The notes under the pieces: generated by a model
Seen by the model: only the letters and a program-made list of their open reading frames with translations
What the model was told of the DNA's origin: nothing
Database searches by the model: none
Translations under genes and position numbers: made by a program
Source of the DNA: Pandoraea captiosa
GTDB lineage: Bacteria > Pseudomonadota > Gammaproteobacteria > Burkholderiales > Burkholderiaceae
DNA: 64,000 nucleotides
Direction: 5' to 3'
Assembly: GCF_902459775.1 (NCBI RefSeq)
Contig: NZ_CABPSQ010000002.1
Span: 1 to 64,000 of the forward strand
In this document: positions 17,657 through 27,527 of the stretch, in pieces
Position numbering within the stretch: the first letter of the stretch is position 1
Layout: every line of letters starts with the position of its first letter

Positions 17657-18904
17657 ATGTCCTCCACGTCTCCCACGTCGACAACCGTGCTTCGCGGCGG
17701 CAACGTGCTCGATGCGGCCGCTGGTCGCCTGCTTGAGCGTCACGATGTGGCCATCACCGGCAATCGCATTACGGCGGTGAGCGCTACGCCGCTCGACATC
17801 GCAGGGGCCACGGTGATCGATGTCACCGGCAAGACCGTCATGCCGGGCATGATCGATTGCCACGTGCACGTACTCGCATCGCACCCGAACCTCGGCACCA
17901 ACGCCAGTCAGCCGAACGTGCTGACCGTGCTCAAGTCACTGCCCATCATGCAGGGCATGCTCAACCGCGGCTTTACGACCGTGCGCGACGCCGGCGGCGC
18001 CGACTGGGCACTGCAACAGGCAATCGAGCAGGGTGTGATTCCGGGCCCGCGCATCTTCCCCTCGGGCAAGGCGCTCTCGCAGACCGGCGGCCACGGCGAC
18101 TTCCGTCCGCGCAGCGACACCCTGGAGCCGTGCTCGTGCGCGTTCCGTGCCGGGGCGATCGGACGCGTCGTCGACGGCGTCGATCCCATTCGTCTTGCCG
18201 TGCGCGAAGAAATCCAGAAGGGCGCCACGCAGATCAAGCTGATGGCCTCGGGCGGCGTGGCCTCGCCGGTCGACCCGATCGCCAACACGCAGTATTCGGA
18301 AGACGAAATCCGCGCGGCCGTGGCAGAAGCCGAAGCCGCGCAGACGTATGTCATGGCCCATGCCTACACGCCGAAGGCGATTGCCCGTGCCGTGCGTTGC
18401 GGTGTGCGCACCATCGAACACGGCAACCTGTGCGACGCCGAAACGGCCACGCTCATGGCGGAAAAAGGCGCATATGTCGTGCCGACGCTCGTGACCTATG
18501 ACGCACTGGCCAAGGACGGCGCATCGCTCGGCTTGCCGCCGGAATCCGTCGCCAAGGTCGAAAGCGTGCAACGCGCCGGTCGCGAATCGCTAACGATCTA
18601 TCGCGACGCCGGTGTGAAGATGGGCTTCGGCTCGGACCTGCTCGGCGACATGCACAAGTACCAGTCCGACGAGCTGACGATTCGCGCCGAAGTGCTGGGC
18701 GCGGCCGACACCCTGCGCTCGGCCACGGTGATCGGCGCCGAAATTCTGAACCGTACCGGCGAGTTGGGCGTGATCGCAGCGGGCGCGTTGGCCGACGTGC
18801 TGGTCGTCGACGGCAATCCGCTCGAATCGATCGACGTGCTGACCGGTCAGGGCGAAGCGATTCGCTGGGTCTTCAAGGACGGCAAGGTCGCCAAGCAACC
18901 GTAA
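17657..18904 (+). CDS. Metal-dependent amidohydrolase (imidazolonepropionase/prolidase-like)
   Basis: This 415-residue protein is a cytosolic member of the amidohydrolase superfamily. It shows the metal ligands in order: DCHVHV after strand 1, IKLMASGGV with the lysine expected to be carboxylated, HAYTPKAI, IEHGN, and GSDLLGDMHKY with the catalytic Asp. The N- and C-terminal segments (VLRGGNVLDAAAGRL, ADVLVVDGNPLESIDVL) form the small beta-sandwich. Close families hydrolyse Xaa-Pro dipeptides, N-acyl amino acids or cyclic amides. The substrate here is open. It follows the MHS transporter and its strong terminator. Confidence 0.9.
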   Translation: MSSTSPTSTTVLRGGNVLDAAAGRLLERHDVAITGNRITAVSATPLDIAGATVIDVTGKTVMPGMIDCHVHVLASHPNLGTNASQPNVLTVLKSLPIMQGMLNRGFTTVRDAGGADWALQQAIEQGVIPGPRIFPSGKALSQTGGHGDFRPRSDTLEPCSCAFRAGAIGRVVDGVDPIRLAVREEIQKGATQIKLMASGGVASPVDPIANTQYSEDEIRAAVAEAEAAQTYVMAHAYTPKAIARAVRCGVRTIEHGNLCDAETATLMAEKGAYVVPTLVTYDALAKDGASLGLPPESVAKVESVQRAGRESLTIYRDAGVKMGFGSDLLGDMHKYQSDELTIRAEVLGAADTLRSATVIGAEILNRTGELGVIAAGALADVLVVDGNPLESIDVLTGQGEAIRWVFKDGKVAKQP

Positions 18905-19033
18905 TCGTCAGGCGCCCTGGGTTGGCGCCGTTCGCCGACGAGAAGAGGACCCCGCGACGTCAGGCACGTCGATAGGAATCGCCTCGATATCGCGCGTATC
19001 TAACTGCAAGGACGACGCGTGCGTCCGATGAAC

Positions 19034-19068
19034 AACGCCACGACAGCGAATGCGTCGTGGCGTTTTTT
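19034..19068 (+). terminator. Rho-independent terminator after the amidohydrolase
   Basis: An 11-bp stem (AACGCCACGAC/GTCGTGGCGTT) with a nine-base loop is followed by TTTTATT, about 130 bp after the amidohydrolase stop. Confidence 0.8.
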
Positions 19069-19187
19069 ATTCTCGTGACGTATGTCGTTGGGCCAATCGC
19101 GCCGCCCCCCATGCGCAAAAAGTTGAAGCAGTACGCAAGTTGTGGGACTAGCCTCAAAACACGAAAACGAGGAACAGGGTCCCCACC

Positions 19188-20342
19188 ATGATCTCCTATG
19201 CGCCTTTCGACTTCCCGCAGCGCTTCGGCGTTTCGCTCGCCCCCAACGCGGCACCCGTTTCGTCAGCCGCCTCGGCGCCGTCTTCCGAGGGCTGGCGCCA
19301 CGTGACGGTGACGCAGCGCAACGTGCCGTCGCTCGAAGAAAAGGACACTTCCCGTTCGTTGGAAGGCGTGAAGGCGTCTATCGTGAAGGAGCTGAATTCG
19401 ATCCGGGAGAAATGGGCGGCAATGCTCGCGGAGGTGGATGCCGAAGTCGATTACGCGCCGTTGCCCGAAGACTTCTCGGCGATCAATGAATATGTCGCAC
19501 ATGTGGGCGCGGCGTTACGCGCGCAGGGCGACGACATGCTCGCCATCGACTCGCTGCCGCCGAAACTCGAAATGGCCATGAAGAAGATTTACCGTTCACG
19601 TCAGTTGCCCTGGGGGACCTGGAAGACGGTCGGCTCACAAAGGACGATCACGGACATCGATGCGCTCACGCCAAACGCGAAGGCGGCGTTCGTCACGCTC
19701 TCCCATATCGAGGTCACCGTGCGGGACATCGGCATGATGCTCGATGCCGTGAATTGTGCCGAGACGCGACGCAAGGCGATTCAGCGCGAGTATCTGCACG
19801 CTCCCCATTCGTTATCTGCGCTCGAGAAGCGAAGACATGTCGCGAAGGCGTTCGCCGCGATAGGCCGCGCGCTGTTCCAGACCGCCCTCATCATTCACAA
19901 ATACCTTCAGCAAGCCACGGCCGCCATTCCGAGGGAGCGGCGGCGCTGGAAAACGAAGATCGGCGTCATCGTCGCACTTGCCGCGATATCGGCCTCGCTC
20001 GCTATCGCCGCCGCCCTGTTGCCAGCCGCGCTGCCCACCCTCGCCGGGGTGGCGCTCGGTCTCAAATTCGGTTCGATATGCGTGGGCATACTCGGTGCCA
20101 TTCACAGCATGTTCAGCGTCATTGGCTACTCCCGCAATCGGGGCTGGGCCGAAATGTCGGGCTGCATCGAACGGGTGCGCAATGTGTACGTGGTGATCAG
20201 CACGGGCATCTGTGCGCGGCAGTCCGCCGCGGGATGGCTGGAGGCTGACGACCTGGGTCAGCAGCTCAAGCGACTGACCAACGTGCTCGGGGGGCTGGAA
20301 ACGACGCAAGCCACTATTGCCCACAAGCTCACGGTGTCTTAG
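19188..20342 (+). CDS. Unrecognised protein with a C-terminal membrane hairpin
   Basis: I do not recognise this 384-residue protein. Residues 1-45 are Ser/Ala/Pro-rich with no signal peptide. The next part (about 55-260) is predicted helical with charged repeats (VKASIVKELNSIREKWAAMLAEV). Around residues 265-320 two hydrophobic segments form a likely hairpin (VIVALAAISASLAIAAALL and LAGVALGLKFGSICVGILGA), followed by a soluble helical tail. This layout, with a flexible N-terminus, helical body, membrane hairpin and helical tail, is seen in secreted membrane-inserting proteins such as translocators and alpha-helical pore formers. That comparison is inference. The ATG has AGGG seven bases upstream. 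The next gene, 71 bp on, is probably co-transcribed. Confidence 0.7.
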   Translation: MISYAPFDFPQRFGVSLAPNAAPVSSAASAPSSEGWRHVTVTQRNVPSLEEKDTSRSLEGVKASIVKELNSIREKWAAMLAEVDAEVDYAPLPEDFSAINEYVAHVGAALRAQGDDMLAIDSLPPKLEMAMKKIYRSRQLPWGTWKTVGSQRTITDIDALTPNAKAAFVTLSHIEVTVRDIGMMLDAVNCAETRRKAIQREYLHAPHSLSALEKRRHVAKAFAAIGRALFQTALIIHKYLQQATAAIPRERRRWKTKIGVIVALAAISASLAIAAALLPAALPTLAGVALGLKFGSICVGILGAIHSMFSVIGYSRNRGWAEMSGCIERVRNVYVVISTGICARQSAAGWLEADDLGQQLKRLTNVLGGLETTQATIAHKLTVS

Positions 20343-20413
20343 CGGCGTCACACCCAACACCCCGAAATCCCCCTTCTTTTACTTCATCGCGACATCGCAA
20401 ACAGGACATCACC

Positions 20414-20872
20414 ATGTTGCCAAGGATTACCGCCTCTGCGCCCAGCGAGATTGCCGCATCTACCGGCGTCGCCTTCTCGACGCGGGAACGCCTTCTGCTC
20501 TATGAAAACGAGATCGCGCTCATGTTCGAACGCGCCCAGAAACTTACCGAAGAAGCCGCACAGATATTGGAGATGCTCGAGCGCAGGACGCCGGGCGAGC
20601 GGTCCGGCGAAGTGCAGGGCGCATCACCCCCGAACGACGCGCAAGCGCATGTCGGCGAGACATTCGAGCGCGACATGCAGCGCTGTGAATCGAAATCGCC
20701 GACACCGTCCGACGTCGGATCGGGGCTCGCCGCCGAGTCGCTGACATCGACGTCGGTCACGCGGCAAGCCCTGCAAGACGCCAGCCACGTTCCCCAAACG
20801 GCGCACGACCCGGTCGCGCCAATACCGGACACGGCTATTTCCCAACCGCCTGAAGCGGGCGGACCTCACTAA
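20414..20872 (+). CDS. Unrecognised small helical protein with disordered tail
   Basis: This 152-residue protein has no family I can name. Residues 20-58 form one strongly amphipathic helix (RERLLLYENEIALMFERAQ, then KLTEEAAQILEMLERR), which could be a coiled coil. From about 60 to the end it is rich in Pro, Ser, Thr, Asp and Gln and likely disordered. The ATG has AGGA at a good distance. It lies 71 bp downstream of the membrane-hairpin protein on the same strand, and both have Ser/Ala-rich N-termini without signal peptides, so they may work as a pair (for example a chaperone and substrate, or two secreted proteins). That is inference only. Confidence 0.6.
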   Translation: MLPRITASAPSEIAASTGVAFSTRERLLLYENEIALMFERAQKLTEEAAQILEMLERRTPGERSGEVQGASPPNDAQAHVGETFERDMQRCESKSPTPSDVGSGLAAESLTSTSVTRQALQDASHVPQTAHDPVAPIPDTAISQPPEAGGPH

Positions 20873-20881
20873 ACAGCGCGC

Positions 20882-20938
20882 ACAAAAAGCACTGCCCCCT
20901 GAGTATTGGCGATCGCGCCAACGCGTCAGGGGGCAGTG
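20882..20938 (-). terminator. Rho-independent terminator of trpS
   Basis: A perfect 13-bp outer stem (20890-20902 with 20926-20938) carries an inner 6-bp stem (TTGGCG/CGCCAA). On the minus strand it is followed by GCTTTTTG, about 50 bp after the trpS stop codon. Confidence 0.8.
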
Positions 20939-20988
20939 TGCGGCGCGGGGCACGCATAGCCTGCGACTGCGGTTGTTGTCTGTGCGGG

Positions 20989-22029
20989 TTACTTTTTCCA
21001 GCCCGGCGTGACGAACACGGAACGCACGTCGTCGAGCGTTTGCGAAACGGTCTCGCGCGCCCGTTCGGTACCGGCGCGCAGCATGTCCCACACGTAGTCC
21101 GGGTTCTTCGCATACTGCTCGCGACGCTCGCGCATCGGGCGCAGCATTTCCTGCAGGCGTTCTTCCAGACGCGCCTTGACCTTCGAGTCCGCCAGACCGC
21201 CCCGCACGTAATGATCCTTCAGGGCTTGCAAGCCTTCCTTGTCCTGATCGAACGCGTCGAGGTACGCGAACGCCACGTTCCCCTCCAGGTGGCCCGGATC
21301 TTCGACCTTCAGATGCAGCGGGTCCGTGTAGCACTTCTTCACGGCGGCGCGGATCTCGTCGGGCGTCGACGAAATGTTGATGACGTTGCCCAGCGACTTG
21401 CTCATCTTGGCCTTGCCGTCGATGCCGGGCAGGCGACCGATCGGCGGCACGAGCGCCTTCGCTTCGGTCAGGATCTCGCGGTTGGCCATGCGATTGAGGC
21501 GGCGCACGATTTCGTTGGTCTGCTCGATCATCGGCAGCTGGTCTTCGCCCACGGGCACCAGCGTGGCGCGAAATGCCGTGATGTCAGCGGCCTGGCTCAC
21601 GGGGTACGTGAGAAAGCCCGCCGGAATATCGCGTTCGAAGTTGCGCAGGCTGATTTCCTGCTTGACGGTGGGGTTACGCTCCAGCCGCGCCACGGTCACC
21701 AGGTTCAGGTAATAGAACGTGAGTTCGGTCAGCTCGGGCAGCCAGGTCTGCACGCAGATGGTCGTGACGTCCGGGTCGATGCCGACGGCCAGATAGTCGA
21801 GCGCCACCTCGGAGACATTGCGATGGACCTTGTCGCGGCCCTTGCCTTCATCGTCGGTGTTGTCGGTCAGGGCCTGTGCGTCGGCGACCAGAATGAATTG
21901 CTTGTACTCGTGCTGATATTCAACACGGTTTTTCAGACTACCGACGTAATGGCCCAGATGCAGCGGGCCCGTCGGACGGTCACCCGTGAGGATCACCTTG
22001 CGATCCGCAGGCGCCTTCGAAACACTCAT
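20989..22029 (-). CDS. trpS: Tryptophanyl-tRNA synthetase
   Basis: This 346-residue class I synthetase charges tRNA-Trp. The HIGH-type motif is [12 protein letters not shown] near the N-terminus after ILTGDRPT, and the KMSKS loop appears intact in [13 protein letters not shown]. The length and the [11 protein letters not shown] form fit the TrpS subgroup common in Gram-positive bacteria and many Burkholderiales. The ATG at [14 protein letters not shown] has GAGAGG just upstream; an in-frame TTG 18 bases further up is less likely. It stands alone, convergent with the unknown pair, and ends at a strong terminator. Confidence 0.95.
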   Translation of the reverse strand: MSVSKAPADRKVILTGDRPTGPLHLGHYVGSLKNRVEYQHEYKQFILVADAQALTDNTDDEGKGRDKVHRNVSEVALDYLAVGIDPDVTTICVQTWLPELTELTFYYLNLVTVARLERNPTVKQEISLRNFERDIPAGFLTYPVSQAADITAFRATLVPVGEDQLPMIEQTNEIVRRLNRMANREILTEAKALVPPIGRLPGIDGKAKMSKSLGNVINISSTPDEIRAAVKKCYTDPLHLKVEDPGHLEGNVAFAYLDAFDQDKEGLQALKDHYVRGGLADSKVKARLEERLQEMLRPMRERREQYAKNPDYVWDMLRAGTERARETVSQTLDDVRSVFVTPGWKK

Positions 22030-22309
22030 TTTCCTCTCCGTAATCAAGCGTCACTCCCCGAATGGTAGCGCGTCGGCCCGACGACGGTACAGAAACCCCT
22101 CCCACAGCCTGCTTCTCCATCACGCGCAAGGATGCTCGGTGAGACACCGCCGACGGCACCCGATCGCGCGCCATCGACATGGAAACGGGGGCTGAAGCCG
22201 TTCGAAACGAAGTCTGTTCCAGGCTTCAGGGTCATGTCGGAAGTCCGATGACGCCACACCGAAAGGGAATGTCCAAATGGAATAGCGCCACGGAACCCCG
22301 GATATCAAG

Positions 22310-23569
22310 ATGCGCCCCCCGCCTCACGGCGCCACCACTGAGAGATTTGCTTTGACCTCTGCTTTGCGCGAAAGAAGCTACCTGCGCCTGCTTGCCTCGC
22401 GTGCGATTGGCGCCGCGGTTCTGTGGATAGACTTCACTTTGATCTTCGAAAGTCTGGCGTTTCAGTGGACCGTCGACACCGTGGTCATCGGTCTTGCCAT
22501 GATGCTCTATGGCGTTCCCGGCGTACTTGCCGGCCCCTGGGTCGGGGCCGTCGTTGACCGGCATTGTCCATGGTCAATGCTCCGCTGGAGCTATGTCCTG
22601 CGGGCGACAGCGGCGTTGGCGCTTTGGCTCGCGCCCACCCTTCCCATTTTTCTGGTGTGCATCGCGTTGAAAGGCCTCGCCAATCTTCTTCCCGGCCCGG
22701 CAGAACAATTGTTGTTTAGGCGATTGCTGAACAATGAAGCGCTTGTGGCCAATACGAGCCGCGTCGCCCTGATTGACCAAGGGGCGAAGCTGTTCGCTCC
22801 GCTTTTTGCTGCAATGTGCGTGGCATGTCGCCTGCCAGGATTTGCCATTTCTGCTTCGCTGAGCATGACCGGCGTCATTCTGCTGTCTCGACGACCGTCG
22901 GTAAACTACGAGTCTGCAAGTGGCGCCGGCGGCTTGAATGGCTCCAATGGCTCCCGTCCTGTCTGGGCCGTCTTTTGCGCGGTTTTGCGAAATCATCCAC
23001 GCTTGCGCCGAGTCTTTGTTGTTACGTTATGCCAGGCGTTCGTACTCGGCTTTTATGATGCCTTGCTCGCTTTGTTCCTGAAGGCCCGCGGGTATTCCGA
23101 CGGTACCTTCGGAAATATTGTCGGGTGCACCGCAGCAGGCGCCATCCTTGGGTCACTGGTATTCAAGACCGCTGTGCAACACCTGTCGCCACGTACTTTA
23201 CTCGCGACGTCGTCAATACTCTTCGGCGCTACCGTCTTGACGCCTGCCGTCATGGTTTACGCAGACGTGGTCATACCGCCTTCCACCATGCTCTCGCTAT
23301 GGGTCGTCAACGGATTCGCATACGGTGTAGGCAGTATGTTGGTGATGCTCACGTTTCAGCAACACTGTCCGCGCGAAGTCCTGGGAACGGTAACGTCGAC
23401 TGCACGGAGTACACAGATCCTATTGATGATCGTTGCCCCCCTGTTGGGCGGCGCCCTGTCGAACATCACCAGTCTCGAGTTCGTATTCTTTTGCGCCGGC
23501 GCCACGGCAGTCGGACTTGGGATATTCGCCGCGGCGGTCCCCGTCTCGCAGGACAAGCCTCATCGATAA
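22310..23569 (+). CDS. MFS transporter of lower GC, likely exporter
   Basis: The 419-residue protein has about twelve membrane segments and an MFS loop-2 region (GPWVGAVVDRHCPWSMLRWSY) like that of the enterobactin-exporter/MFS-3 group. The middle loop is unusually rich in Gly, Ser and Asn (SASGAGGLNGSNGSR). The ATG has only a weak upstream GG, so the start is less certain. Two 60-base lines I counted gave 50% and 52% GC, clearly below most of the window, and codon use differs accordingly. It is isolated between trpS and the indolepyruvate oxidoreductase, so it looks like a transferred drug or metabolite exporter. Substrate unknown. Confidence 0.8.
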   Translation: MRPPPHGATTERFALTSALRERSYLRLLASRAIGAAVLWIDFTLIFESLAFQWTVDTVVIGLAMMLYGVPGVLAGPWVGAVVDRHCPWSMLRWSYVLRATAALALWLAPTLPIFLVCIALKGLANLLPGPAEQLLFRRLLNNEALVANTSRVALIDQGAKLFAPLFAAMCVACRLPGFAISASLSMTGVILLSRRPSVNYESASGAGGLNGSNGSRPVWAVFCAVLRNHPRLRRVFVVTLCQAFVLGFYDALLALFLKARGYSDGTFGNIVGCTAAGAILGSLVFKTAVQHLSPRTLLATSSILFGATVLTPAVMVYADVVIPPSTMLSLWVVNGFAYGVGSMLVMLTFQQHCPREVLGTVTSTARSTQILLMIVAPLLGGALSNITSLEFVFFCAGATAVGLGIFAAAVPVSQDKPHR

Positions 23570-23603
23570 AAATAGGGCGTGAGACAAAACATCGCTCACG
23601 CCC
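23567..23603 (-). terminator. Rho-independent terminator after indolepyruvate ferredoxin oxidoreductase
   Basis: A 9-bp stem (GGGCGTGAG/CTCACGCCC) with an 11-base loop is followed on the minus strand by TATTTTTATC. It overlaps the end of the convergent MFS gene. Confidence 0.75.
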
Positions 23604-23667
23604 ACCGTACTTCGTCGCATCTCAGCCCCCGCAATCCGACACACTGGCGGAAAGCGGTGCATTTAAC

Positions 23668-26600
23668 TCAGCGCGTCGTCACCACCGGAATGCCCTTGAG
23701 CGACTTGCCGCTGGTGCGTGCGTGCGCCAACGCCTGCTCGACGGCGTCGCCCGTGGCCGGGGTGATGCCCAGACGGCCGGCGATGGTCGCCTCCACACGT
23801 TTGGCCATCGCCAGATTCGCCAGCTTCACGTGACCGTAACCGCGAATCTTCGCCGGGGCTTCGGCAAGTGCGATCGCATCCGCCAGCGTATCGGCCGAGA
23901 GCCCCGCCAGCGCACGCTCCATCGTCGCACGGTAATCCACGATCAACTGACGCTCCATGCGGCGCTCCAGCGTGTAACCGAAGATGTCGAGCGCACCGCC
24001 ACGCAAGCCGCGCAGCTTCGCCATGCCACGCAGCACCGGCCACAGCCACGGGCCGATCGTCACCTTCTTCGGCGCGCCACCGTCCTTGCCACGCGCGATG
24101 AGCGGCGGCGCCATGTGGAATTCCAGTCGGAAGTCACGCCCCGGCTTGCCCTCGAACGTCTCGCCCAGCGCGTCGGTGAATGCCGTTTGCGCATACAAAC
24201 GCGCGACTTCGTACTCGTCCTTGTACGCCATCAGACGCGACAGCTGCTGAGCGACAGCACGCGCCAAACGCCCCGGCGCGCCGGCCACACGCGTTTCCGC
24301 ATCGGCAACCTTCGTCACGAATGCCTTGAATTGGGACGCATACGCGGCACTCTGGTACTGCGTGAGCAACGCCACGCGATGGGCGATGAGCGCATCGAGC
24401 GTCATGTCGTCCGCCACCGGTGCATGCACCGGCGCATGGGTGGCATTAACTGCCTTCATCGTCGTCTCGGTGAGCGCAGCGGGATCGCCTGCGGCCAGAC
24501 GTCCGATGGCCAAAGCCAGCTGGTTCATCGGCACCGCCACGTTGTTCAGTTCGATGGCGCGTTGCAGTGCATGCAGCGACACCGGCACGAGGCCCAACTG
24601 CCATGCGTAACCGAGCATGATGATGTTCGACCCCATCGTGTCGCCAAGGAAGCGTTGCGCCAGCGCCTGAGCGTCGCACGCGTCGAGCTTGTCGTTCCCC
24701 GCTGCGTGACGCATCTTTTCGAGCAACGCGTCGGCATGCAGATTCGCGTCAGGATTCTGCACGAACGTCGCGTTCGGAATGGCATGGGTGTTGACGACCA
24801 CCCGCGTGCGATCGCGACGCACCGTTTGCAAGGCGTCGGCGCTCGCGCCCACGACCATGTCGCAAGCGAGCAGCACGTCGGCCTGCTGCGTGTCGATGCG
24901 CACCTGATTGAGCGCCTGCGGCGTGTTGGCAAAGCGCACGAACGACAGCACCGCGCCGCCCTTCTGTGCGAAGCCCATGAAGTCGAGCACGGAAGCGCTC
25001 TTGCCTTCGAGGTGCGCCGCCATCGTGATGAGCGCGCCGATCGTCACGACGCCCGTGCCGCCCACGCCCGTGACCATGATGTCGAACGGCGCGTCGCCCG
25101 CGAGTGCCACCGGTTGCGGCAGCGCGTTAAGGCGTGCCTCGAACGCCGCCTGATCGAACGCAGCCGCAAGCGCCTTCTTCAACTGCGCGCCCTTGACCGA
25201 CACGAAACTCGGACAAAAGCCGTTCACGCACGAGAAATCCTTGTTGCAGGACGACTGATCGATACGACGCTTGCGTCCCATCGCCGTTTCCACCGGCTCC
25301 ACAGACAAACAGTTCGATGCCACGCCGCAATCGCCGCAGCCTTCGCAGACCGCTTCGTTGATGAACAGACGGCGATCCGGATTCGGAAATTCGTTTTTCT
25401 TGCGACGACGACGCTTCTCCGCCGCGCACGTCTGATCGTAGATCAGCACGGTCGCGCCCGGGATCTCGCGCAGTTCGCGCTGCACGGCGTCGAGCTCGCT
25501 GCGATGATGGAACGTCGTGCCCTTTGGGAACTGCCCTTCGTGACCGACATACTTCTCGGGCTCATCGCTCACCACGACGAGCTTCGCAATGCCTTCGGCC
25601 TCAACCTGACGCGCGATCTGCGGCACGGAAATCGAGCCGTCCACCGGCTGACCGCCGGTCATCGCGACCGCGTCGTTGTACAGGATCTTGTAGGTGATGT
25701 TCGCCTTCGAGGCCACGGCCTGGCGAATCGCCAGCAACCCCGAGTGGAAGTACGTGCCGTCGCCCAGATTCTGGAAGACGTGCGCGCGCTTCGTGAAATG
25801 CGAATGCGCCGCCCAGTCCACACCCTCGCCGCCCATCTGGATCAGGCCGGTGGTATCGCGGTCCATCCACGACGCCATGAAGTGACAGCCGATCCCCGCT
25901 TGCGCGATGGAGCCTTCGGGCACCTTCGTCGACGTGTTGTGCGGACAGCCCGAGCAGAAGTACGGTACACGGCGCACGCCGTCGGCAGCGTTCGAGAGGA
26001 TGTCGTGCGCCACGAGATCGACCACGCGCTCGCGGCGATCGAGCATCGGACGATGCTTCGCCAGCCACTCGGCGAACACCGGCAGCACGCGCGACGGACG
26101 CAGTTCGCCCAGCGCGGAGAGCAAGGCGCGCCCCTCGGCGTCGGTCTTGCCCAGCACGACCGGACGCGTGCCGGTTGTGCGGTTGTAGAGATACTGCTTG
26201 ATCTGTTGTTCGACGACCGGGCCCTTTTCCTCGATGACGAGAATTTCCTTCAGCCCGGCAACGAAAGTGTCCAGACGGGACATGTCCAGCGGGAACGACA
26301 GGCCCACCTTGTAGATGCGAACCCCGGCTGCGGCGAGATCGTCGACCGTAATGTCCAGACGACGCAGCGTTTCCATCAGATCGAGGTGCGCCTTGCCGCA
26401 CGTCACGATGCCGATATCGGCATCGGGCGCCGAGGCAATCCACTTGTCGATGCTGTTCACGCGCGAGAACGCGCGCACGGCGTCGAGTTTGTCGGCAAGA
26501 CGCGCTTCGAGCGCAAGACTCGGCAGGTCGGGCCAGCGGTTGTGCAGGCCGCCCGCGGGTGCGACGTAATCGAGCGGCTCCGTCCAGTCGGTACGGATCT

Positions 26601-27294
26601 TGTCGAGGTCGACCGTGCCGCGCGACTCGACCGTCTCGGAGATGGCCTTCAGACCCGCCCACGCGCCGGAAAAACGCGACAGTGCATATCCGTAAAGACC
26701 GAATTCGACGAGCTCGCCGATATCCGCCGGATTGAGCACCGGCATGCTCCACGACATCATCGTGAAATCGCTCTGATGCGGCATCGACGAGGACACACAA
26801 CCGTGATCGTCGCCAGCCACCACCAGAACGCCACCGTGACGCGACGCGCCGTAAGCGTTGCCATGCTTGAGTGCATCGCCCGCGCGATCCACCCCCGGCC
26901 CCTTGCCGTACCACATGCCGAACACGCCTTCGACGGTGCGCTCGGGATCCGCTTCCACGCGCTGCGTGCCCATCACTGCCGTGCCGCCAAGCTCTTCGTT
27001 GATGGCGGGCAGGAATTTCACGTTCGCCGCATCGAGCAACTTCTTCGCCTTCCACAACTGCTGATCCACGCCACCCAGCGGCGAGCCCCGATAGCCGCTG
27101 ATGAAACCGGCGGTATTCAAGCCACGCGCGGCGTCCAGTTGGTGCTGCATCAGCAAGATCCGCACGAGCGCCTGCGTGCCGGTCAGGAAAATCTGCCCTT
27201 TGCGCGCCGTCAGTGCATCGGAGAGTTGATAGTCGGGATGGGCCAGCGGGTTGGCGGTGGGCGTCGCGAGTGCGGCGCGCATGGGGGCATTCAT
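23668..27294 (-). CDS. Indolepyruvate ferredoxin oxidoreductase, single-chain (IorA-IorB fusion)
   Basis: This 1208-residue enzyme oxidatively decarboxylates aryl-2-oxo acids (indolepyruvate, phenylpyruvate) to acyl-CoA, passing electrons to ferredoxin. In order it has an N-terminal transketolase-like alpha domain (GFISGYRGSPLGGVDQQLW), the thiamine diphosphate domain (YFCSGCPHNTSTKVPEGS, then ILYNDAVAMTGGQPVDG), a Cys-rich cluster near residue 650 (CEGCGDCGVASNCLS) and the C-terminal gamma domain (MVTGVGGTGVVTIGALITMAA). The ATG has AGGAG at seven bases. An Lrp-type regulator diverges from it 233 bp away, fitting control by amino acids in aromatic amino acid breakdown. Confidence 0.95.
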   Translation of the reverse strand: MNAPMRAALATPTANPLAHPDYQLSDALTARKGQIFLTGTQALVRILLMQHQLDAARGLNTAGFISGYRGSPLGGVDQQLWKAKKLLDAANVKFLPAINEELGGTAVMGTQRVEADPERTVEGVFGMWYGKGPGVDRAGDALKHGNAYGASRHGGVLVVAGDDHGCVSSSMPHQSDFTMMSWSMPVLNPADIGELVEFGLYGYALSRFSGAWAGLKAISETVESRGTVDLDKIRTDWTEPLDYVAPAGGLHNRWPDLPSLALEARLADKLDAVRAFSRVNSIDKWIASAPDADIGIVTCGKAHLDLMETLRRLDITVDDLAAAGVRIYKVGLSFPLDMSRLDTFVAGLKEILVIEEKGPVVEQQIKQYLYNRTTGTRPVVLGKTDAEGRALLSALGELRPSRVLPVFAEWLAKHRPMLDRRERVVDLVAHDILSNAADGVRRVPYFCSGCPHNTSTKVPEGSIAQAGIGCHFMASWMDRDTTGLIQMGGEGVDWAAHSHFTKRAHVFQNLGDGTYFHSGLLAIRQAVASKANITYKILYNDAVAMTGGQPVDGSISVPQIARQVEAEGIAKLVVVSDEPEKYVGHEGQFPKGTTFHHRSELDAVQRELREIPGATVLIYDQTCAAEKRRRRKKNEFPNPDRRLFINEAVCEGCGDCGVASNCLSVEPVETAMGRKRRIDQSSCNKDFSCVNGFCPSFVSVKGAQLKKALAAAFDQAAFEARLNALPQPVALAGDAPFDIMVTGVGGTGVVTIGALITMAAHLEGKSASVLDFMGFAQKGGAVLSFVRFANTPQALNQVRIDTQQADVLLACDMVVGASADALQTVRRDRTRVVVNTHAIPNATFVQNPDANLHADALLEKMRHAAGNDKLDACDAQALAQRFLGDTMGSNIIMLGYAWQLGLVPVSLHALQRAIELNNVAVPMNQLALAIGRLAAGDPAALTETTMKAVNATHAPVHAPVADDMTLDALIAHRVALLTQYQSAAYASQFKAFVTKVADAETRVAGAPGRLARAVAQQLSRLMAYKDEYEVARLYAQTAFTDALGETFEGKPGRDFRLEFHMAPPLIARGKDGGAPKKVTIGPWLWPVLRGMAKLRGLRGGALDIFGYTLERRMERQLIVDYRATMERALAGLSADTLADAIALAEAPAKIRGYGHVKLANLAMAKRVEATIAGRLGITPATGDAVEQALAHARTSGKSLKGIPVVTTR

Positions 27295-27527
27295 TCGATA
27301 TCTCCTGATCCCCGCACCGGCTGTCGCGCTGTCGTCATCGGCGTCGGCCCGACATCCGGCGGTACTGCGGGGGCATTTGTTCTGTTCGTCTCGACGCGAA
27401 TCGCATAGAACGGCGACGCGTCGGTTATGGAAGCAGTGTATGGGGAGGCTGGAGAAAGATTTTTACTATTTCACTCGTTTGAGCGCACAATAAGAAACGT
27501 TTATTTCGATAAAGGCAGTTTTGAGAA

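Noticed and set aside
23125-27408. A 1427-codon plus-strand frame opposite indolepyruvate ferredoxin oxidoreductase
   Set aside because: It is an antisense shadow: extreme His/Arg content and no domains, whereas the minus strand has every motif of the enzyme.
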